Shown here piece after piece: positions 26,496 through 35,512 of a DNA stretch of 64,000 nt (positions are counted from its first letter, which is position 1; every line of letters begins with the position of its first letter). The translations under genes were made by a program, and so were the position numbers. The DNA lies in contig NZ_CP011412.1 in assembly GCF_001007875.1 (NCBI RefSeq), positions 3,410,001-3,474,000 on the forward strand, in the 5' to 3' direction. Origin of the DNA: Sedimenticola thiotaurini. GTDB taxonomy: Bacteria; Pseudomonadota; Gammaproteobacteria; Chromatiales; Chromatiaceae. The notes beneath the pieces were generated by a model. It was not told where the DNA came from, did not search any database, and saw only the letters and a list, made by a program, of their open reading frames with translations.

Positions 26496-28148
26496 ATGGA
26501 TCTCGACATGACGACAAGTACAGAAACCTGTATCGGCAGGATTACCGAGATACGCGAAAACATCATGATGGCTGAACTGTTGGCCATGACGGGTGATGAA
26601 TTCCCAGTTGTTTCCACCGAGACAGGTGACGTGGCCGTCGGTCAGCTGGGTACCTACCTGATGGTCAAACAACGGGACAAGGAAGTGGTCGCCATGGTGA
26701 TCAGCGCCGGTCAGCAGCGTCAGGAAAATGGCGAGCGGTGCGGCATCCTGACGTTGGTTCCCCTGGGTGAACTGGATAGCAACAGAAGCTTCCACCGTGG
26801 CGTGATCCACTACCCCACGCCCGGTGCGAAAGTGCATGTGGTCCGGCCCGACGAGATCAATATCCTGTTCAAGAAGTTTCAGTCCACCGGATTCGAACTG
26901 GGTTACCTGCCGACCATGACATCGGTGGGGGTCTGCCTGGATCCCACCGCCCTGTTCGGTCGTCACATGGCGATCCTGGGACAGTCGGGTGCCGGTAAGT
27001 CCTGGTCGGTGGCCAGCATTCTGCAGCGTACCGCCAGTCTGATGCCCAAGGCCAAGGTGATTCTGCTGGATCTGCATGGTGAGTATGTCTGGGAAGATGA
27101 AAACCAGCGCCACTCCGCCTTCAAGGAGGGCAGCTACCGTTATATAGACGCGCGTAATCTGGAGATCCCTTACTGGCTGCTCACCTACGGTGAACTGGTG
27201 GACCTGCTGATCGATCGGGACGACGACAAGGCATCGACCCAGATGGCCTTCCTGCGGGAGGCGCTGTTGATGCTCCGTCGCAAGGCCAACAGCGACCTGG
27301 ATGATGCCCATATCTCCATCGATTCACCGGTCTACTTCTCCCTGGCGGAGCTGTTCCATCAGTTCAAGCGGGCCAATGAACAGGTGATGGATTTCGGTAA
27401 GGTGAAAGGTGCCCTGTATGGTCAGTTTGATGAGTTTCTGATCAAGCTGCAGAGCCGTTTCAACGACGTGCGTTACGATTTCCTGTTCAAGCCGAAACGG
27501 CGCAAGTCCTCCGATACCCTGGTGGATCTGCTGCGGGAGTTTGTCGGTCTGGTGGAGCCGCAGCGGCAGATCACCGTGATCGACTTCAGTTCGGTGCCGT
27601 TCGATGTCCGCCCCACGGTGTCGGCCCAGATCGGTCGGCTTGCTTTTGAGTTTAACTACTGGAATCCCCAGTCCCGGGAGTTCCCACTGCTGCTGGTCTG
27701 TGAAGAGGCGCATAACTACATTCCCCGGGAGGCCGGTACCCAGTTCGAGGGTACCCGTCGCTCCATGGAGCGAATCGCCAAAGAGGGACGGAAGTACGGT
27801 GTCGGTCTGGCGGTGGTCAGCCAGCGGCCCCATGAACTTTCCGAGACGGTATTGGCCCAGTGCAGCAGTTTTATCTGTCTGCGGGTCACCAACCCCGAGG
27901 ATCAGCAGTATATCCGGGACCTGGTGCCGGATGCGGAGTCGAACCTGGTGAATATCCTCGCTGCCCTGGGACGCGGTGAGGCGATGGCGCTGGGCGAGGC
28001 GGTGCCGCTGCCCACCCGGTTCCAGTTCCATGTGCCCGACCCGGCACCCAACAGTAACGACATCGATTTCTTCAACATGTGGCGGGACGGTCCCGGTACA
28101 GTGGATGTAGAGGCGATTGTGCGCCGCTGGCGCCGCCAGGGACGTTAG
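26496..28148 (+). CDS. HerA-like FtsK/HerA-clade ATPase (DUF87)
   Basis: 550 residues. An N-terminal HAS-barrel-like domain (about 1-130: CIGRITEIREN, VAVGQLGTYLMV) precedes the ATPase core, with Walker A GQSGAGKSWS near 162 and Walker B LLLVCEEAH near 398; VSQRPHELSETVLAQCSSFI is the sensor/arginine-finger region seen in HerA. HerA forms hexamers that work with NurA in end resection or with SIR2/nuclease effectors in phage defence. No NurA, SIR2 or nuclease gene is adjacent, so the role here is open. Confidence 0.85.
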   Translation: MDLDMTTSTETCIGRITEIRENIMMAELLAMTGDEFPVVSTETGDVAVGQLGTYLMVKQRDKEVVAMVISAGQQRQENGERCGILTLVPLGELDSNRSFHRGVIHYPTPGAKVHVVRPDEINILFKKFQSTGFELGYLPTMTSVGVCLDPTALFGRHMAILGQSGAGKSWSVASILQRTASLMPKAKVILLDLHGEYVWEDENQRHSAFKEGSYRYIDARNLEIPYWLLTYGELVDLLIDRDDDKASTQMAFLREALLMLRRKANSDLDDAHISIDSPVYFSLAELFHQFKRANEQVMDFGKVKGALYGQFDEFLIKLQSRFNDVRYDFLFKPKRRKSSDTLVDLLREFVGLVEPQRQITVIDFSSVPFDVRPTVSAQIGRLAFEFNYWNPQSREFPLLLVCEEAHNYIPREAGTQFEGTRRSMERIAKEGRKYGVGLAVVSQRPHELSETVLAQCSSFICLRVTNPEDQQYIRDLVPDAESNLVNILAALGRGEAMALGEAVPLPTRFQFHVPDPAPNSNDIDFFNMWRDGPGTVDVEAIVRRWRRQGR

Positions 28149-28289
28149 GCGGTCTGTCAAGACAGATCGGGCGCATCAGGCCATCAAACAGCATGATCCG
28201 CTGGTAAAAAAAGCCGGGTAACTGGGTTATAATGCAGCACTTTCTTGACGGTTTTGCCGCACGGTCGGCAGCAATTTACGGAGTTTCCC

Positions 28290-29510
28290 ATGTCAGCGTC
28301 TGGCGTAAAAAAGGTCGTACTCGCATATTCGGGTGGTCTGGATACCTCGATCATCCTTAAGTGGCTTCAAGAGGAGTATGGTTGTGAGGTGGTGACCTTT
28401 ACCGCCGATATCGGGCAGGGCGAAGAGGTGGAGCCGGCCCGCGCCAAGGCGCAGGCGGCCGGAGTGAAGGAGATCTATATCGAGGATCTCACCGAAGAGT
28501 TCGCCCGTGACTTCGTATTCCCCATGTTCCGTGCCAACGCTATTTACGAGGGCGAGTACCTGCTGGGCACCTCCATCGCCCGTCCCCTGATCACCAAGCG
28601 GCTGATTGAGATCGCCCGGGAGACCGGCGCGGATGCCATCTCCCACGGCGCCACTGGCAAGGGCAATGACCAGGTGCGTTTTGAACTGGGTGCCTACGCC
28701 CTGATGCCGGATGTGAAGATTATCGCCCCCTGGCGTGAATGGGATCTGCTCTCCCGCGAGAAGCTGATGAAATATGCCGAGGAGCACGGTATCCCGGTGG
28801 AGATGAAGCGCAAGGGCAAGTCACCCTACTCCATGGATGCCAACCTGCTGCACATCTCCTACGAGGGTTACGACCTGGAAGACCCCTGGTGTGAGCCTTC
28901 CGAAGAGATGTGGCGCTGGAGTGTATCGCCGGAGGCGGCGCCGGATAAACCCACCTATATCGAACTGACCTTCGAGAAGGGTGATGTGACCGCCATCGAC
29001 GGTGTCGCCATGAGTCCGGCCAAGGTGATGACCGAACTGAACCGGGTGGGTGGTGCCAACGGCATCGGCCGTGACGATATTGTCGAGAACCGTTACGTCG
29101 GTATGAAATCCCGTGGCTGTTACGAAACCCCGGGGGGCACCATCCTGCTCAAGGCGCATCGTGCCATCGAGTCCCTGACCCTGGATCGTGAATCGGCCCA
29201 TCTGAAGGATGAACTGATGCCCAAGTACGCCGAGCTGGTTTACAACGGCTACTGGTGGAGCCCGGAGCGCGAAATGCTGCAGGCCGCCATCGACCAGACC
29301 CAGGAAGTGGTCAACGGCGTGGTACGGCTGAAACTGTACAAGGGTGGCATTATGGTGGTGGGGCGCAAGTCAGAGACCCACAGTCTGTTCGATGAGTCCA
29401 TCGCCACCTTTGAAGATGATGCCGGTGCCTATGACCAGAAGGATGCCGGTGGCTTTATTAAACTCAACGCCCTGCGCCTGCGTGTAGCGGCCCGTCGACG
29501 TGGCTCCTGA
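28290..29510 (+). CDS. argG: Argininosuccinate synthase
   Basis: 406 residues from the ATG at 28290 (GGAG 7 bases before). It joins citrulline and aspartate in arginine synthesis. The ATP-binding N-terminal [18 protein letters not shown], the TADIGQGEE stretch, [14 protein letters not shown] and [16 protein letters not shown] are all characteristic. A TATAAT at 28228-28233 may be its -10 element. A PilZ gene follows directly. Confidence 0.96.
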   Translation: MSASGVKKVVLAYSGGLDTSIILKWLQEEYGCEVVTFTADIGQGEEVEPARAKAQAAGVKEIYIEDLTEEFARDFVFPMFRANAIYEGEYLLGTSIARPLITKRLIEIARETGADAISHGATGKGNDQVRFELGAYALMPDVKIIAPWREWDLLSREKLMKYAEEHGIPVEMKRKGKSPYSMDANLLHISYEGYDLEDPWCEPSEEMWRWSVSPEAAPDKPTYIELTFEKGDVTAIDGVAMSPAKVMTELNRVGGANGIGRDDIVENRYVGMKSRGCYETPGGTILLKAHRAIESLTLDRESAHLKDELMPKYAELVYNGYWWSPEREMLQAAIDQTQEVVNGVVRLKLYKGGIMVVGRKSETHSLFDESIATFEDDAGAYDQKDAGGFIKLNALRLRVAARRRGS

Positions 29511-29511
29511 T

Positions 29512-29787
29512 ATGACTATGCAACCGGATAATCGCGAATATACCCGCTTTTCCCTCCGTTCCAAGGTGAAGCTGGTGGATCACGAGGGTAAGGAGTATGA
29601 AATCTATACCCGCGACCTGTCCCATGGTGGACTGTTCCTGATTATGAAGGAGGACTCCCTGCCCCCTGCCGATTCGGTGGTGGAGGTGACGGCCATGGAT
29701 ATCGAGGATCCACTGCCACAACGAGCGGTTGTGGTCAGGGCGGAGGCCGGCAAAGGCATCGCCATCCGTTTTCTCGATAGTGAATAG
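29512..29787 (+). CDS. Single-domain PilZ protein (c-di-GMP binding)
   Basis: 91 residues from the ATG at 29512, two bases after the argG stop. Both c-di-GMP contacts are visible: RxxxR (REYTR) and DxSxxG (DLSHGG). A lone PilZ domain acts as an effector or adaptor for the second messenger. It is transcriptionally inserted between argG and ispG, with ispG starting 6 bases after it. Confidence 0.85.
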   Translation: MTMQPDNREYTRFSLRSKVKLVDHEGKEYEIYTRDLSHGGLFLIMKEDSLPPADSVVEVTAMDIEDPLPQRAVVVRAEAGKGIAIRFLDSE

Positions 29788-29793
29788 TCTGCC

Positions 29794-31005
29794 ATGACCG
29801 TCCAGCGAGCCCCAACCGTGGGTGTCCGCGTCGGTAGTGTCACCATCGGCGGTAACGCCCCGGTGGTTGTCCAGTCCATGACCAATACCGATACGGCGGA
29901 TATTGCCGCCACCATCCGTCAGGTGGCTGAACTGCACCGGGCCGGTTCAGAGCTGGTGCGTATCACCGTCAATACGGAAGAGGCGGCCCGAGCAGTTGCT
30001 TCCATCCGGGATGGGCTGGACAAGCTGGGGGTGCCGGTGCCCCTGGTGGGGGATTTCCATTTCAACGGCCACAAGTTACTGCAGAAGTATCCCGAATGCG
30101 CCCAGGCCCTGGCCAAGTACCGCATCAATCCGGGCAACGTGGGGCGTGGCGCCAGCCGGGATGAAAAGTTTGCCGCCATGATCGAACTGGCCTGCCGCCA
30201 TGACAAGGCGGTGCGGATCGGTGTCAACTGGGGCAGTATGGACCAGGAGCTGGTGGTGCGGATGATGGATGAGAACGCCCGGGCCGCAGAGCCGCTGGAT
30301 AATGACCGGGTGATCCGGGAGATCATGGTGGTATCGGCCCTGGATAATGCCCGCCGTGCCGAGGAGCTGGGCCTGGGGCGTGACCGGATTGTGCTCTCCT
30401 GCAAGATGAGCGGGGTACAGGATCTGATCGGTGTTTACCGGGAACTCTCCCGGCGTTGTGACTACGCCCTGCATCTCGGCCTGACCGAGGCCGGTATGGG
30501 TTCCAAGGGGATCGTCGCCTCCACGGCGGCGCTGGCGGTGCTGCTGCAGGAGGGTATCGGCGATACCATCCGGATCTCCCTCACCCCGGAGCCGGGCGGC
30601 GCGCGTACCCAGGAAGTGCAGGTGGCCCAGGAGATTCTGCAATCCATGGGGTTACGTTCATTCACCCCGATGGTGATCGCCTGTCCCGGTTGCGGTCGCA
30701 CCAGCAGTGTCGTGTTTCAGCAGCTGGCCCAGGAGATTCAGCAGTATCTGCGTGCCCAGATGCCCCAATGGCGCGACCGCTTTCCCGGCGTTGAGGCGAT
30801 GAACGTGGCGGTGATGGGCTGCGTGGTCAATGGCCCCGGTGAGAGCAAGCATGCCAATATCGGTATCAGTCTGCCCGGCAATGGTGAAGTGCCGGTGGCG
30901 CCGGTGTATGAGGATGGAGTCAAGACTGTCACCCTGAAGGGTGATTCAATTGCCCGGGATTTTCAGCAACTGGTGGAGCAGTACGTCATCCGCCACTACG
31001 GCTGA
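29794..31005 (+). CDS. ispG: 4-hydroxy-3-methylbut-2-enyl diphosphate synthase
   Basis: 403 residues; a [4Fe-4S] enzyme of the MEP isoprenoid pathway (GcpE). Start [20 protein letters not shown]. Cluster cysteines lie in CPGCGR and [11 protein letters not shown]. It is the third gene of argG-PilZ-ispG. Confidence 0.95.
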   Translation: MTVQRAPTVGVRVGSVTIGGNAPVVVQSMTNTDTADIAATIRQVAELHRAGSELVRITVNTEEAARAVASIRDGLDKLGVPVPLVGDFHFNGHKLLQKYPECAQALAKYRINPGNVGRGASRDEKFAAMIELACRHDKAVRIGVNWGSMDQELVVRMMDENARAAEPLDNDRVIREIMVVSALDNARRAEELGLGRDRIVLSCKMSGVQDLIGVYRELSRRCDYALHLGLTEAGMGSKGIVASTAALAVLLQEGIGDTIRISLTPEPGGARTQEVQVAQEILQSMGLRSFTPMVIACPGCGRTSSVVFQQLAQEIQQYLRAQMPQWRDRFPGVEAMNVAVMGCVVNGPGESKHANIGISLPGNGEVPVAPVYEDGVKTVTLKGDSIARDFQQLVEQYVIRHYG

Positions 31006-31056
31006 ACCGGCATCCCGTCCATACCCTGACCACCCCGGTTCGTCTCTTCTTCCCGG

Positions 31057-32424
31057 CTAGAGAAATCCAGCCTGTTCAGCATAGATATCTTTCAGCAGCC
31101 GCTTGAATTCCGGGTGATTGCGCAGCAGCTGCTGCCCCGCATTGATCAATGCGTCTGCCCCGTTTTCCGGTAGCGTGAAGTCGGTCGGAATGGTGGAGAG
31201 GGGCTGGTCGTTAAGCTCCCCGGGGCTGTCCTCCAGGTTCAGCTCGATAATATAAACATCCGGTGCGCAGCCGTCCGGGTCGGAGCAGGGAACGGTGCTG
31301 TTGCGCTTCAGCCAGGGCTTAAGCTGACGGTGCAGATAGGCCTTGGTTTCGAAGTTGTAGTTGCTCAGGGGGGTGGTGCTGGCGGCATCGAGAATCACCG
31401 TCTGTGGCGGATGGTCCGGTCTCTTTTCCCATTCAATCGGCAGGCGGGCCGCCGCGTCGATCTCGATCAGTACGATGCGCCGGGCCTGCAGGGGAATGTT
31501 TTGCCGGTTGCTGTCATCCAGGCCATCCTGAATGATGATGCGATCTATCATGGCGCGCAGTCCCAGGTTGTCGGCAAGGCCCCCATCCAGCAGGTGGATG
31601 TAGGGATGTTCCGGCTGCTCCAGGTAGCGACTCCAGGTTCTGGCCAGCCGGTAACGTCGTGGATTCTGCTGCTTTTCGGTCAGGCCGGTTCGGATCCAGT
31701 GCGGGGTGGGGTAACCGCAGCTGCCGGCCCGATTGGTCAGGGTGATCGGGGTGAAGATCAGCGGCACCGCACTGGAGGCCGCTACCGCCCGGGCCACCGG
31801 AAAATGATCGCTGTCGGAGCAGATCAGGGCAAACAGCTCCGGGGTAAAGCCAAAGCGGCTCCCTTTGAACAGATCGGTCGCGTTGATGATCACGACCGGT
31901 CCCTGGTTGTCAAACAGCTCGCTGAGCGGGCGCTCACCAAACAGTGTCTGGCGGAAGTATTCGTCCAGGATGTCGCCGGATCCGAAAGTGGTGGAGGAGA
32001 GCCGGGAGAGGTTTTCCAGTGTCAGCATCCGCTGGCGGATCTCGTTCCTCACATCCCGCTCCAGAAACTGCTGGCGGAAATTTTCGAACAGCTGCTCACC
32101 GTACAGACCGTAGTAGGCGGCAATAATGCTGCCGCCGGAGACGGCCGAGATGGTGTCCACCTTGTCCAGCAGGGTTGGGGCGTCGGGCCGGGTGGTCAGG
32201 GGGGTCTGGTGGAGTGCCTCCATGACACCATAGGCAAATGCGGATGCCCGGCTGCCGCCACCCGACAGGGTCAACAGCAGGATGGTGGAATCCTTGCTGA
32301 GGGGGGTGGCCGCTTTTTTTACCGAGGTAAGGGGTGGATTATCAGGGAAGCGAGCCGTGCTGGCACAACCACTGACCAACAGCAGGCTCAGCAGGATGCT
32401 GTATATCCTTCGAATTCTGTTCAT
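31057..32424 (-). CDS. Patatin-like phospholipase lipoprotein
   Basis: 455 residues. The signal ends in a lipobox (LLVSGC, Cys about 20), so it is a membrane-anchored lipoprotein. The patatin fold shows the glycine-rich oxyanion loop SGGGSRASAFAYGVMEAL (about 54), a nucleophile motif SAVSGGS (in place of the common GxSxG) and the catalytic Asp in LLDGGLADN. The likely activity is phospholipid or lysophospholipid hydrolysis at the envelope. It converges on ispG. Confidence 0.8.
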   Translation of the reverse strand: MNRIRRIYSILLSLLLVSGCASTARFPDNPPLTSVKKAATPLSKDSTILLLTLSGGGSRASAFAYGVMEALHQTPLTTRPDAPTLLDKVDTISAVSGGSIIAAYYGLYGEQLFENFRQQFLERDVRNEIRQRMLTLENLSRLSSTTFGSGDILDEYFRQTLFGERPLSELFDNQGPVVIINATDLFKGSRFGFTPELFALICSDSDHFPVARAVAASSAVPLIFTPITLTNRAGSCGYPTPHWIRTGLTEKQQNPRRYRLARTWSRYLEQPEHPYIHLLDGGLADNLGLRAMIDRIIIQDGLDDSNRQNIPLQARRIVLIEIDAAARLPIEWEKRPDHPPQTVILDAASTTPLSNYNFETKAYLHRQLKPWLKRNSTVPCSDPDGCAPDVYIIELNLEDSPGELNDQPLSTIPTDFTLPENGADALINAGQQLLRNHPEFKRLLKDIYAEQAGFL

Positions 32425-32484
32425 GCGGGGTGTCGCAGATCCGGTTGCAATAGGCTCGGATTACCCCATCCCGGGGCGCGGTTG

Positions 32485-32898
32485 TCAAGCCGGGATCTCT
32501 GTTGGCTCCCGGTTTCGTATGGCCCGTACCCAATTCTCCATGGCGGTGTTGGCGACTGGCATGGGCGCCTGCAAAAAAGTGATATAGAAGGTGTTGGGCA
32601 GTTCCACCACCCCGATGGAGCGGGGACGCAGCGCCATTGCCTGGGGTGTGGGCAAGGTCAGACCAAAACAGAAAACAATGTTGCCGGCGGCCAGGATGTT
32701 GTCATGGATCTGGCCTTTTTCCAGGCCGCTGGTATGGGCGTAATGGTCAAAAATGGCAATGAAGGTGGCAATCGGGTCAGCCTCTACACAGCTTTTGAGA
32801 TAGCCAAGAATCTCATCGACGCTGGTGTAGGTTGTCTCCGACTTGTCAATCTCCAGTGAGAACAGGGCGTACGCCTCTCGCGTGAAGGTCTGCTGCAT
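32485..32898 (-). CDS. Conserved small protein of unknown function, copy 1
   Basis: 137 residues, no signal peptide. It is a clear paralogue of the gene at 56827-57228: both share an N-terminal FxLE(I/L)(D/E)KSET, IATFDHYAHT-like segment, INFCFG-like core (NIVFCFGLTLP), (A/V)RPRSIGV and (F/M)xAPMPVAN. I think this is the family labelled DUF6858, but I could not verify that. It lies directly downstream of the Crp/Fnr gene on the same strand, with a TTGA-N6-TCAA site between them. Confidence 0.72.
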   Translation of the reverse strand: MQQTFTREAYALFSLEIDKSETTYTSVDEILGYLKSCVEADPIATFIAIFDHYAHTSGLEKGQIHDNILAAGNIVFCFGLTLPTPQAMALRPRSIGVVELPNTFYITFLQAPMPVANTAMENWVRAIRNREPTEIPA

Positions 32899-32981
32899 GA
32901 CTGGTTCCTGAAGCGTGCTGTGAATTTTCCGATAATCCGGGTATCAGTTGCCAAGGTTAGAGCTCCAGGAATAGGACCGCA

Positions 32982-32995
32982 TTGAAAAATCTCAA
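32982..32995 (-). promoter_or_regulatory. FNR/CRP-type palindrome before unknown gene copy 1
   Basis: TTGAAAAATCTCAA is a TTGA-N6-TCAA dyad 84 bases upstream of the start at 32898, matching the outer bases of the FNR consensus TTGAT-N4-ATCAA. The adjacent regulator gene is a natural candidate to bind it. Confidence 0.55.
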
Positions 32996-33012
32996 TGTCA
33001 GAAAATTGTTTG

Positions 33013-33717
33013 TCAATTGTCAGCTATGAATTCCAGATTTGGAATATCCAGCAGGTATTTGTTCGGTTCTGTTTCGATCAGCAGGCTCTGGCGCTTGAAT
33101 TCGGCAATGGTTCGGCTGGTGGTTTCGGTGGTGATGCCCAGCATTGCCCCCATATCTTCCCGGGGAAACAGCTCACATTCACTGGTGGCCTGGTTACGCA
33201 CCAGGCGCAGCAGCAGGCGGGCAACCCGCTGTCTGGCCGATCCGGTAGAGAGTTCAGTGAGCCAGGCGTCCGCCTCCTCCAGTGCATGCTGCCAGCGATT
33301 CAGCAGCTCCTGGTGCAGTTTCGGGTTGGTGTTGGAGAGCGCCTGCACCACGCTGACCGGCAGGCTGCAGGCCTGGGTTGGTTGCAGCACCACGGCGTCA
33401 TGTTTGTAGGGTTGGTCCAGCAGCGCCTCCAGTCCGGTGACATCGGTGGTGCGCACCAGCCGGACAATGCGCTGGGTACCGTCAGGCAGATACTGGACCA
33501 GCTTCAGGATGCCGCTGCGGATGGTGTAGAGACGATCGGCCTTGTCGCCGGCGCGATAGAGAGTCGACCCGGCTGGCAGGGTGTAGAGGTCGATGGGTTG
33601 ATGGATCTTGTCGAAATCCTCCTCATCCAGCCCGGCAAACAGCACTGAGTTACGCAGTGTGCAGCTGATACAGTCGGCAACGCCTTCCCAGGCTTCTTTA
33701 TCGGTGAGGTTTTTCAT
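33013..33717 (-). CDS. Crp/Fnr family transcriptional regulator
   Basis: 234 residues from the ATG at 33717. A cyclic-nucleotide-binding-type beta-barrel (about 25-140: LPAGSTLYRAGDKADRLYTIRSG) is followed by a helix-turn-helix (REDMGAMLGITTETTSRTIAEF, about 185-206). The recognition helix ETTSRTIAEF is FNR-like (E..SR). Cysteines occur at 16, 19 and 117, resembling three of the four [4Fe-4S] ligands of E. coli FNR; the fourth is missing. A redox or oxygen/NO sensing role is likely. Targets are probably the two TTGA-N6-TCAA sites in this window. Confidence 0.85.
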   Translation of the reverse strand: MKNLTDKEAWEGVADCISCTLRNSVLFAGLDEEDFDKIHQPIDLYTLPAGSTLYRAGDKADRLYTIRSGILKLVQYLPDGTQRIVRLVRTTDVTGLEALLDQPYKHDAVVLQPTQACSLPVSVVQALSNTNPKLHQELLNRWQHALEEADAWLTELSTGSARQRVARLLLRLVRNQATSECELFPREDMGAMLGITTETTSRTIAEFKRQSLLIETEPNKYLLDIPNLEFIADN

Positions 33718-33784
33718 CAATGCTTCTCTAAGTAGGCGGCGGCAACCGTTCTCAAGGCGCGGCCAAATTGAATAGTCTCCCATG

Positions 33785-33850
33785 CAGATGCCGGTGGGCT
33801 TGTGAGCTGTTATCCCTCCAGGGATACAGTTCCGGCTTCACCGGCATCTG
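33785..33850. repeat. Nested inverted repeats between trpB2 and the fnr-like gene
   Basis: A perfect 12-bp inverted repeat, CAGATGCCGGTG (33785-33796) and CACCGGCATCTG (33839-33850), encloses a second hairpin (CTGTTATCCCT CC AGGGATACAG). A third small stem, CCTGCC/GGCAGG, follows at about 33861-33878. There is no T-run. The leader region of the regulator mRNA or the trpB2 3' region could adopt this structure. Confidence 0.6.
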
Positions 33851-33889
33851 GGAAGCCCGTACCTGCCAGAGTCGGCAGGCACAACTTTC

Positions 33890-35239
33890 TCAGCCGACCT
33901 GAGGCAGATGTTTCAGGGACTCTTTGATCGCCTCGTCCGGGTACTCGTAGTCCTCCAGTTCGCCGGCAAAGAAGCGGTCGTAGGAGGTCATATCGAAGTG
34001 GCCATGACCCGACAGGTTGAAGAGCAGGGTTTTTGCCTCACCGGTCTCGGCACAACGCTTCGCTTCACGGATCACCGCGGCGATAGCGTGGGTCGACTCC
34101 GGTGCCGGTACGATGCCTTCACTCTTGGCAAACAGCACGCCCGATTCGAAGGTCTCGGTCTGTGGCACGGCCACCGCGCCCAGCAATCCCTCATTATAGA
34201 GCTGGCTGATCAGCGCTGAGTCACCGTGATAGCGCAATCCACCGGCGTGGATACCTGGCGGCATGAAATCATGGCCCAGGGTATACATCTTCATCAGCGG
34301 GGTCAGACCGATGGCATCGCCGAAGTCGTAGGCGTAGGTACCCTTGGTCAGGGTGGGGCAGGAGGTGGGTTCCACAGCGATCAGTTCGACCTGCTTGCCG
34401 GCTGCTTTGTCGGCGAAGAACGGGAAGGCGATGCCGCCGAAGTTGGATCCGCCGCCGCAGGGTGCAAATACCATGTCGGGATATTCCCCCACCATGGACA
34501 TCTGCTTCTTCGCTTCTTCACCGATAATGGTCTGGTGCAACAACACGTGGTTGAGCACTGATCCGAGGGCGTAATTGGTGTCCGGGCGGTTGGCGGCGAT
34601 CTCCACCGCCTCCGAGATGGCCACACCCAGTGAACCTTCGCTGTTCGGGTCTTTGGCCAGAATGGAGCGGCCCGACTCGGTCAGGTTGGTTGGGCTGGCG
34701 TGCACGTTGGCTCCCCAGGTACGCATCATGGTGCGACGGTAGGGTTTCTGGCCATAACTTACCTTGACCATGAAGACCTCGACCTCCAGGCCAAACATCT
34801 GGCCGGCCAGGGCCAGGGAACAACCCCACTGTCCGGCGCCGGTTTCGGTGGTCAGCTTCTTGATGCCGGCCTGCTTGTTGTAGTACGCCTGGGCCACGGC
34901 GGTGTTCGGTTTGTGGGAGCCCGCCGGACTGACCGACTCATTCTTATAGAAGATCTTGGCCGGAGTATTCAGCATCTTCTCCAGGCGATGGGCGCGAAAG
35001 AGCGGGGACGGGCGCCACAGGCGCAACACTTCCCGTACCTCCTCAGGAATCTTGATCCAGCGATCGCTGCTCACCTCCTGCTTGATAATCTCCTCCGGAA
35101 AGATGGCGGCCAGTGCGTCCGGCCCCACCGGTTGTCCGTCGGGACCCAGCGGCGGAGTCGGCGGATTGGGCATGTCGGCAACCACGTTATACCAGTGGGT
35201 GGGCATCTCTGATTCTTTTAATAGAATCTTGGTCTTCAT
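33890..35239 (-). CDS. TrpB2-type tryptophan synthase beta homologue
   Basis: 449 residues from the ATG at 35239. It is a PLP enzyme of the TrpB2 (COG1350) class: longer N-terminus, YKNESVSPAGSHKPNTAVAQAYY with the PLP Lys in GSHKPN, ETGAGQWGCSLALAG (catalytic Glu), and CGGGSNFGG for phosphate. TrpB2 makes tryptophan from indole and serine without the usual alpha partner, and may salvage indole or serve another beta-replacement. No trpA is near. The upstream open frame to 35371 is not family-like. Confidence 0.88.
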   Translation of the reverse strand: MKTKILLKESEMPTHWYNVVADMPNPPTPPLGPDGQPVGPDALAAIFPEEIIKQEVSSDRWIKIPEEVREVLRLWRPSPLFRAHRLEKMLNTPAKIFYKNESVSPAGSHKPNTAVAQAYYNKQAGIKKLTTETGAGQWGCSLALAGQMFGLEVEVFMVKVSYGQKPYRRTMMRTWGANVHASPTNLTESGRSILAKDPNSEGSLGVAISEAVEIAANRPDTNYALGSVLNHVLLHQTIIGEEAKKQMSMVGEYPDMVFAPCGGGSNFGGIAFPFFADKAAGKQVELIAVEPTSCPTLTKGTYAYDFGDAIGLTPLMKMYTLGHDFMPPGIHAGGLRYHGDSALISQLYNEGLLGAVAVPQTETFESGVLFAKSEGIVPAPESTHAIAAVIREAKRCAETGEAKTLLFNLSGHGHFDMTSYDRFFAGELEDYEYPDEAIKESLKHLPQVG

Positions 35240-35512
35240 CTTGAGGCTTCTCCCAAGTTTTTTGGATTGGAGGGGTTGATTCGAATGGCCCGTATTGGCG
35301 CCGCTGGTGCAATCTTCACATATTAGGCACGCTTTATGCCACCGCTTTAACTTTTCCCGGTGGCTGTCCACCTGGAATCTGTGCCCAATTGTGGTCGACC
35401 CAAGGGGTTATTTGGGCCTGACCCGGGTCCTGGCCCGGTTGGCAGTTATGTTGCGCGGTCCACTGGGGTACAATCGGCGTCCTTTAAATATAGTCGGTGT
35501 AACGGGTGAATA

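Noticed and set aside
28150-28175. Palindrome TCTGTCAAGACAGA after the HerA-like gene as a terminator
   Set aside because: The arms are only 7 bp with no loop and no T-run; it is too weak to call.
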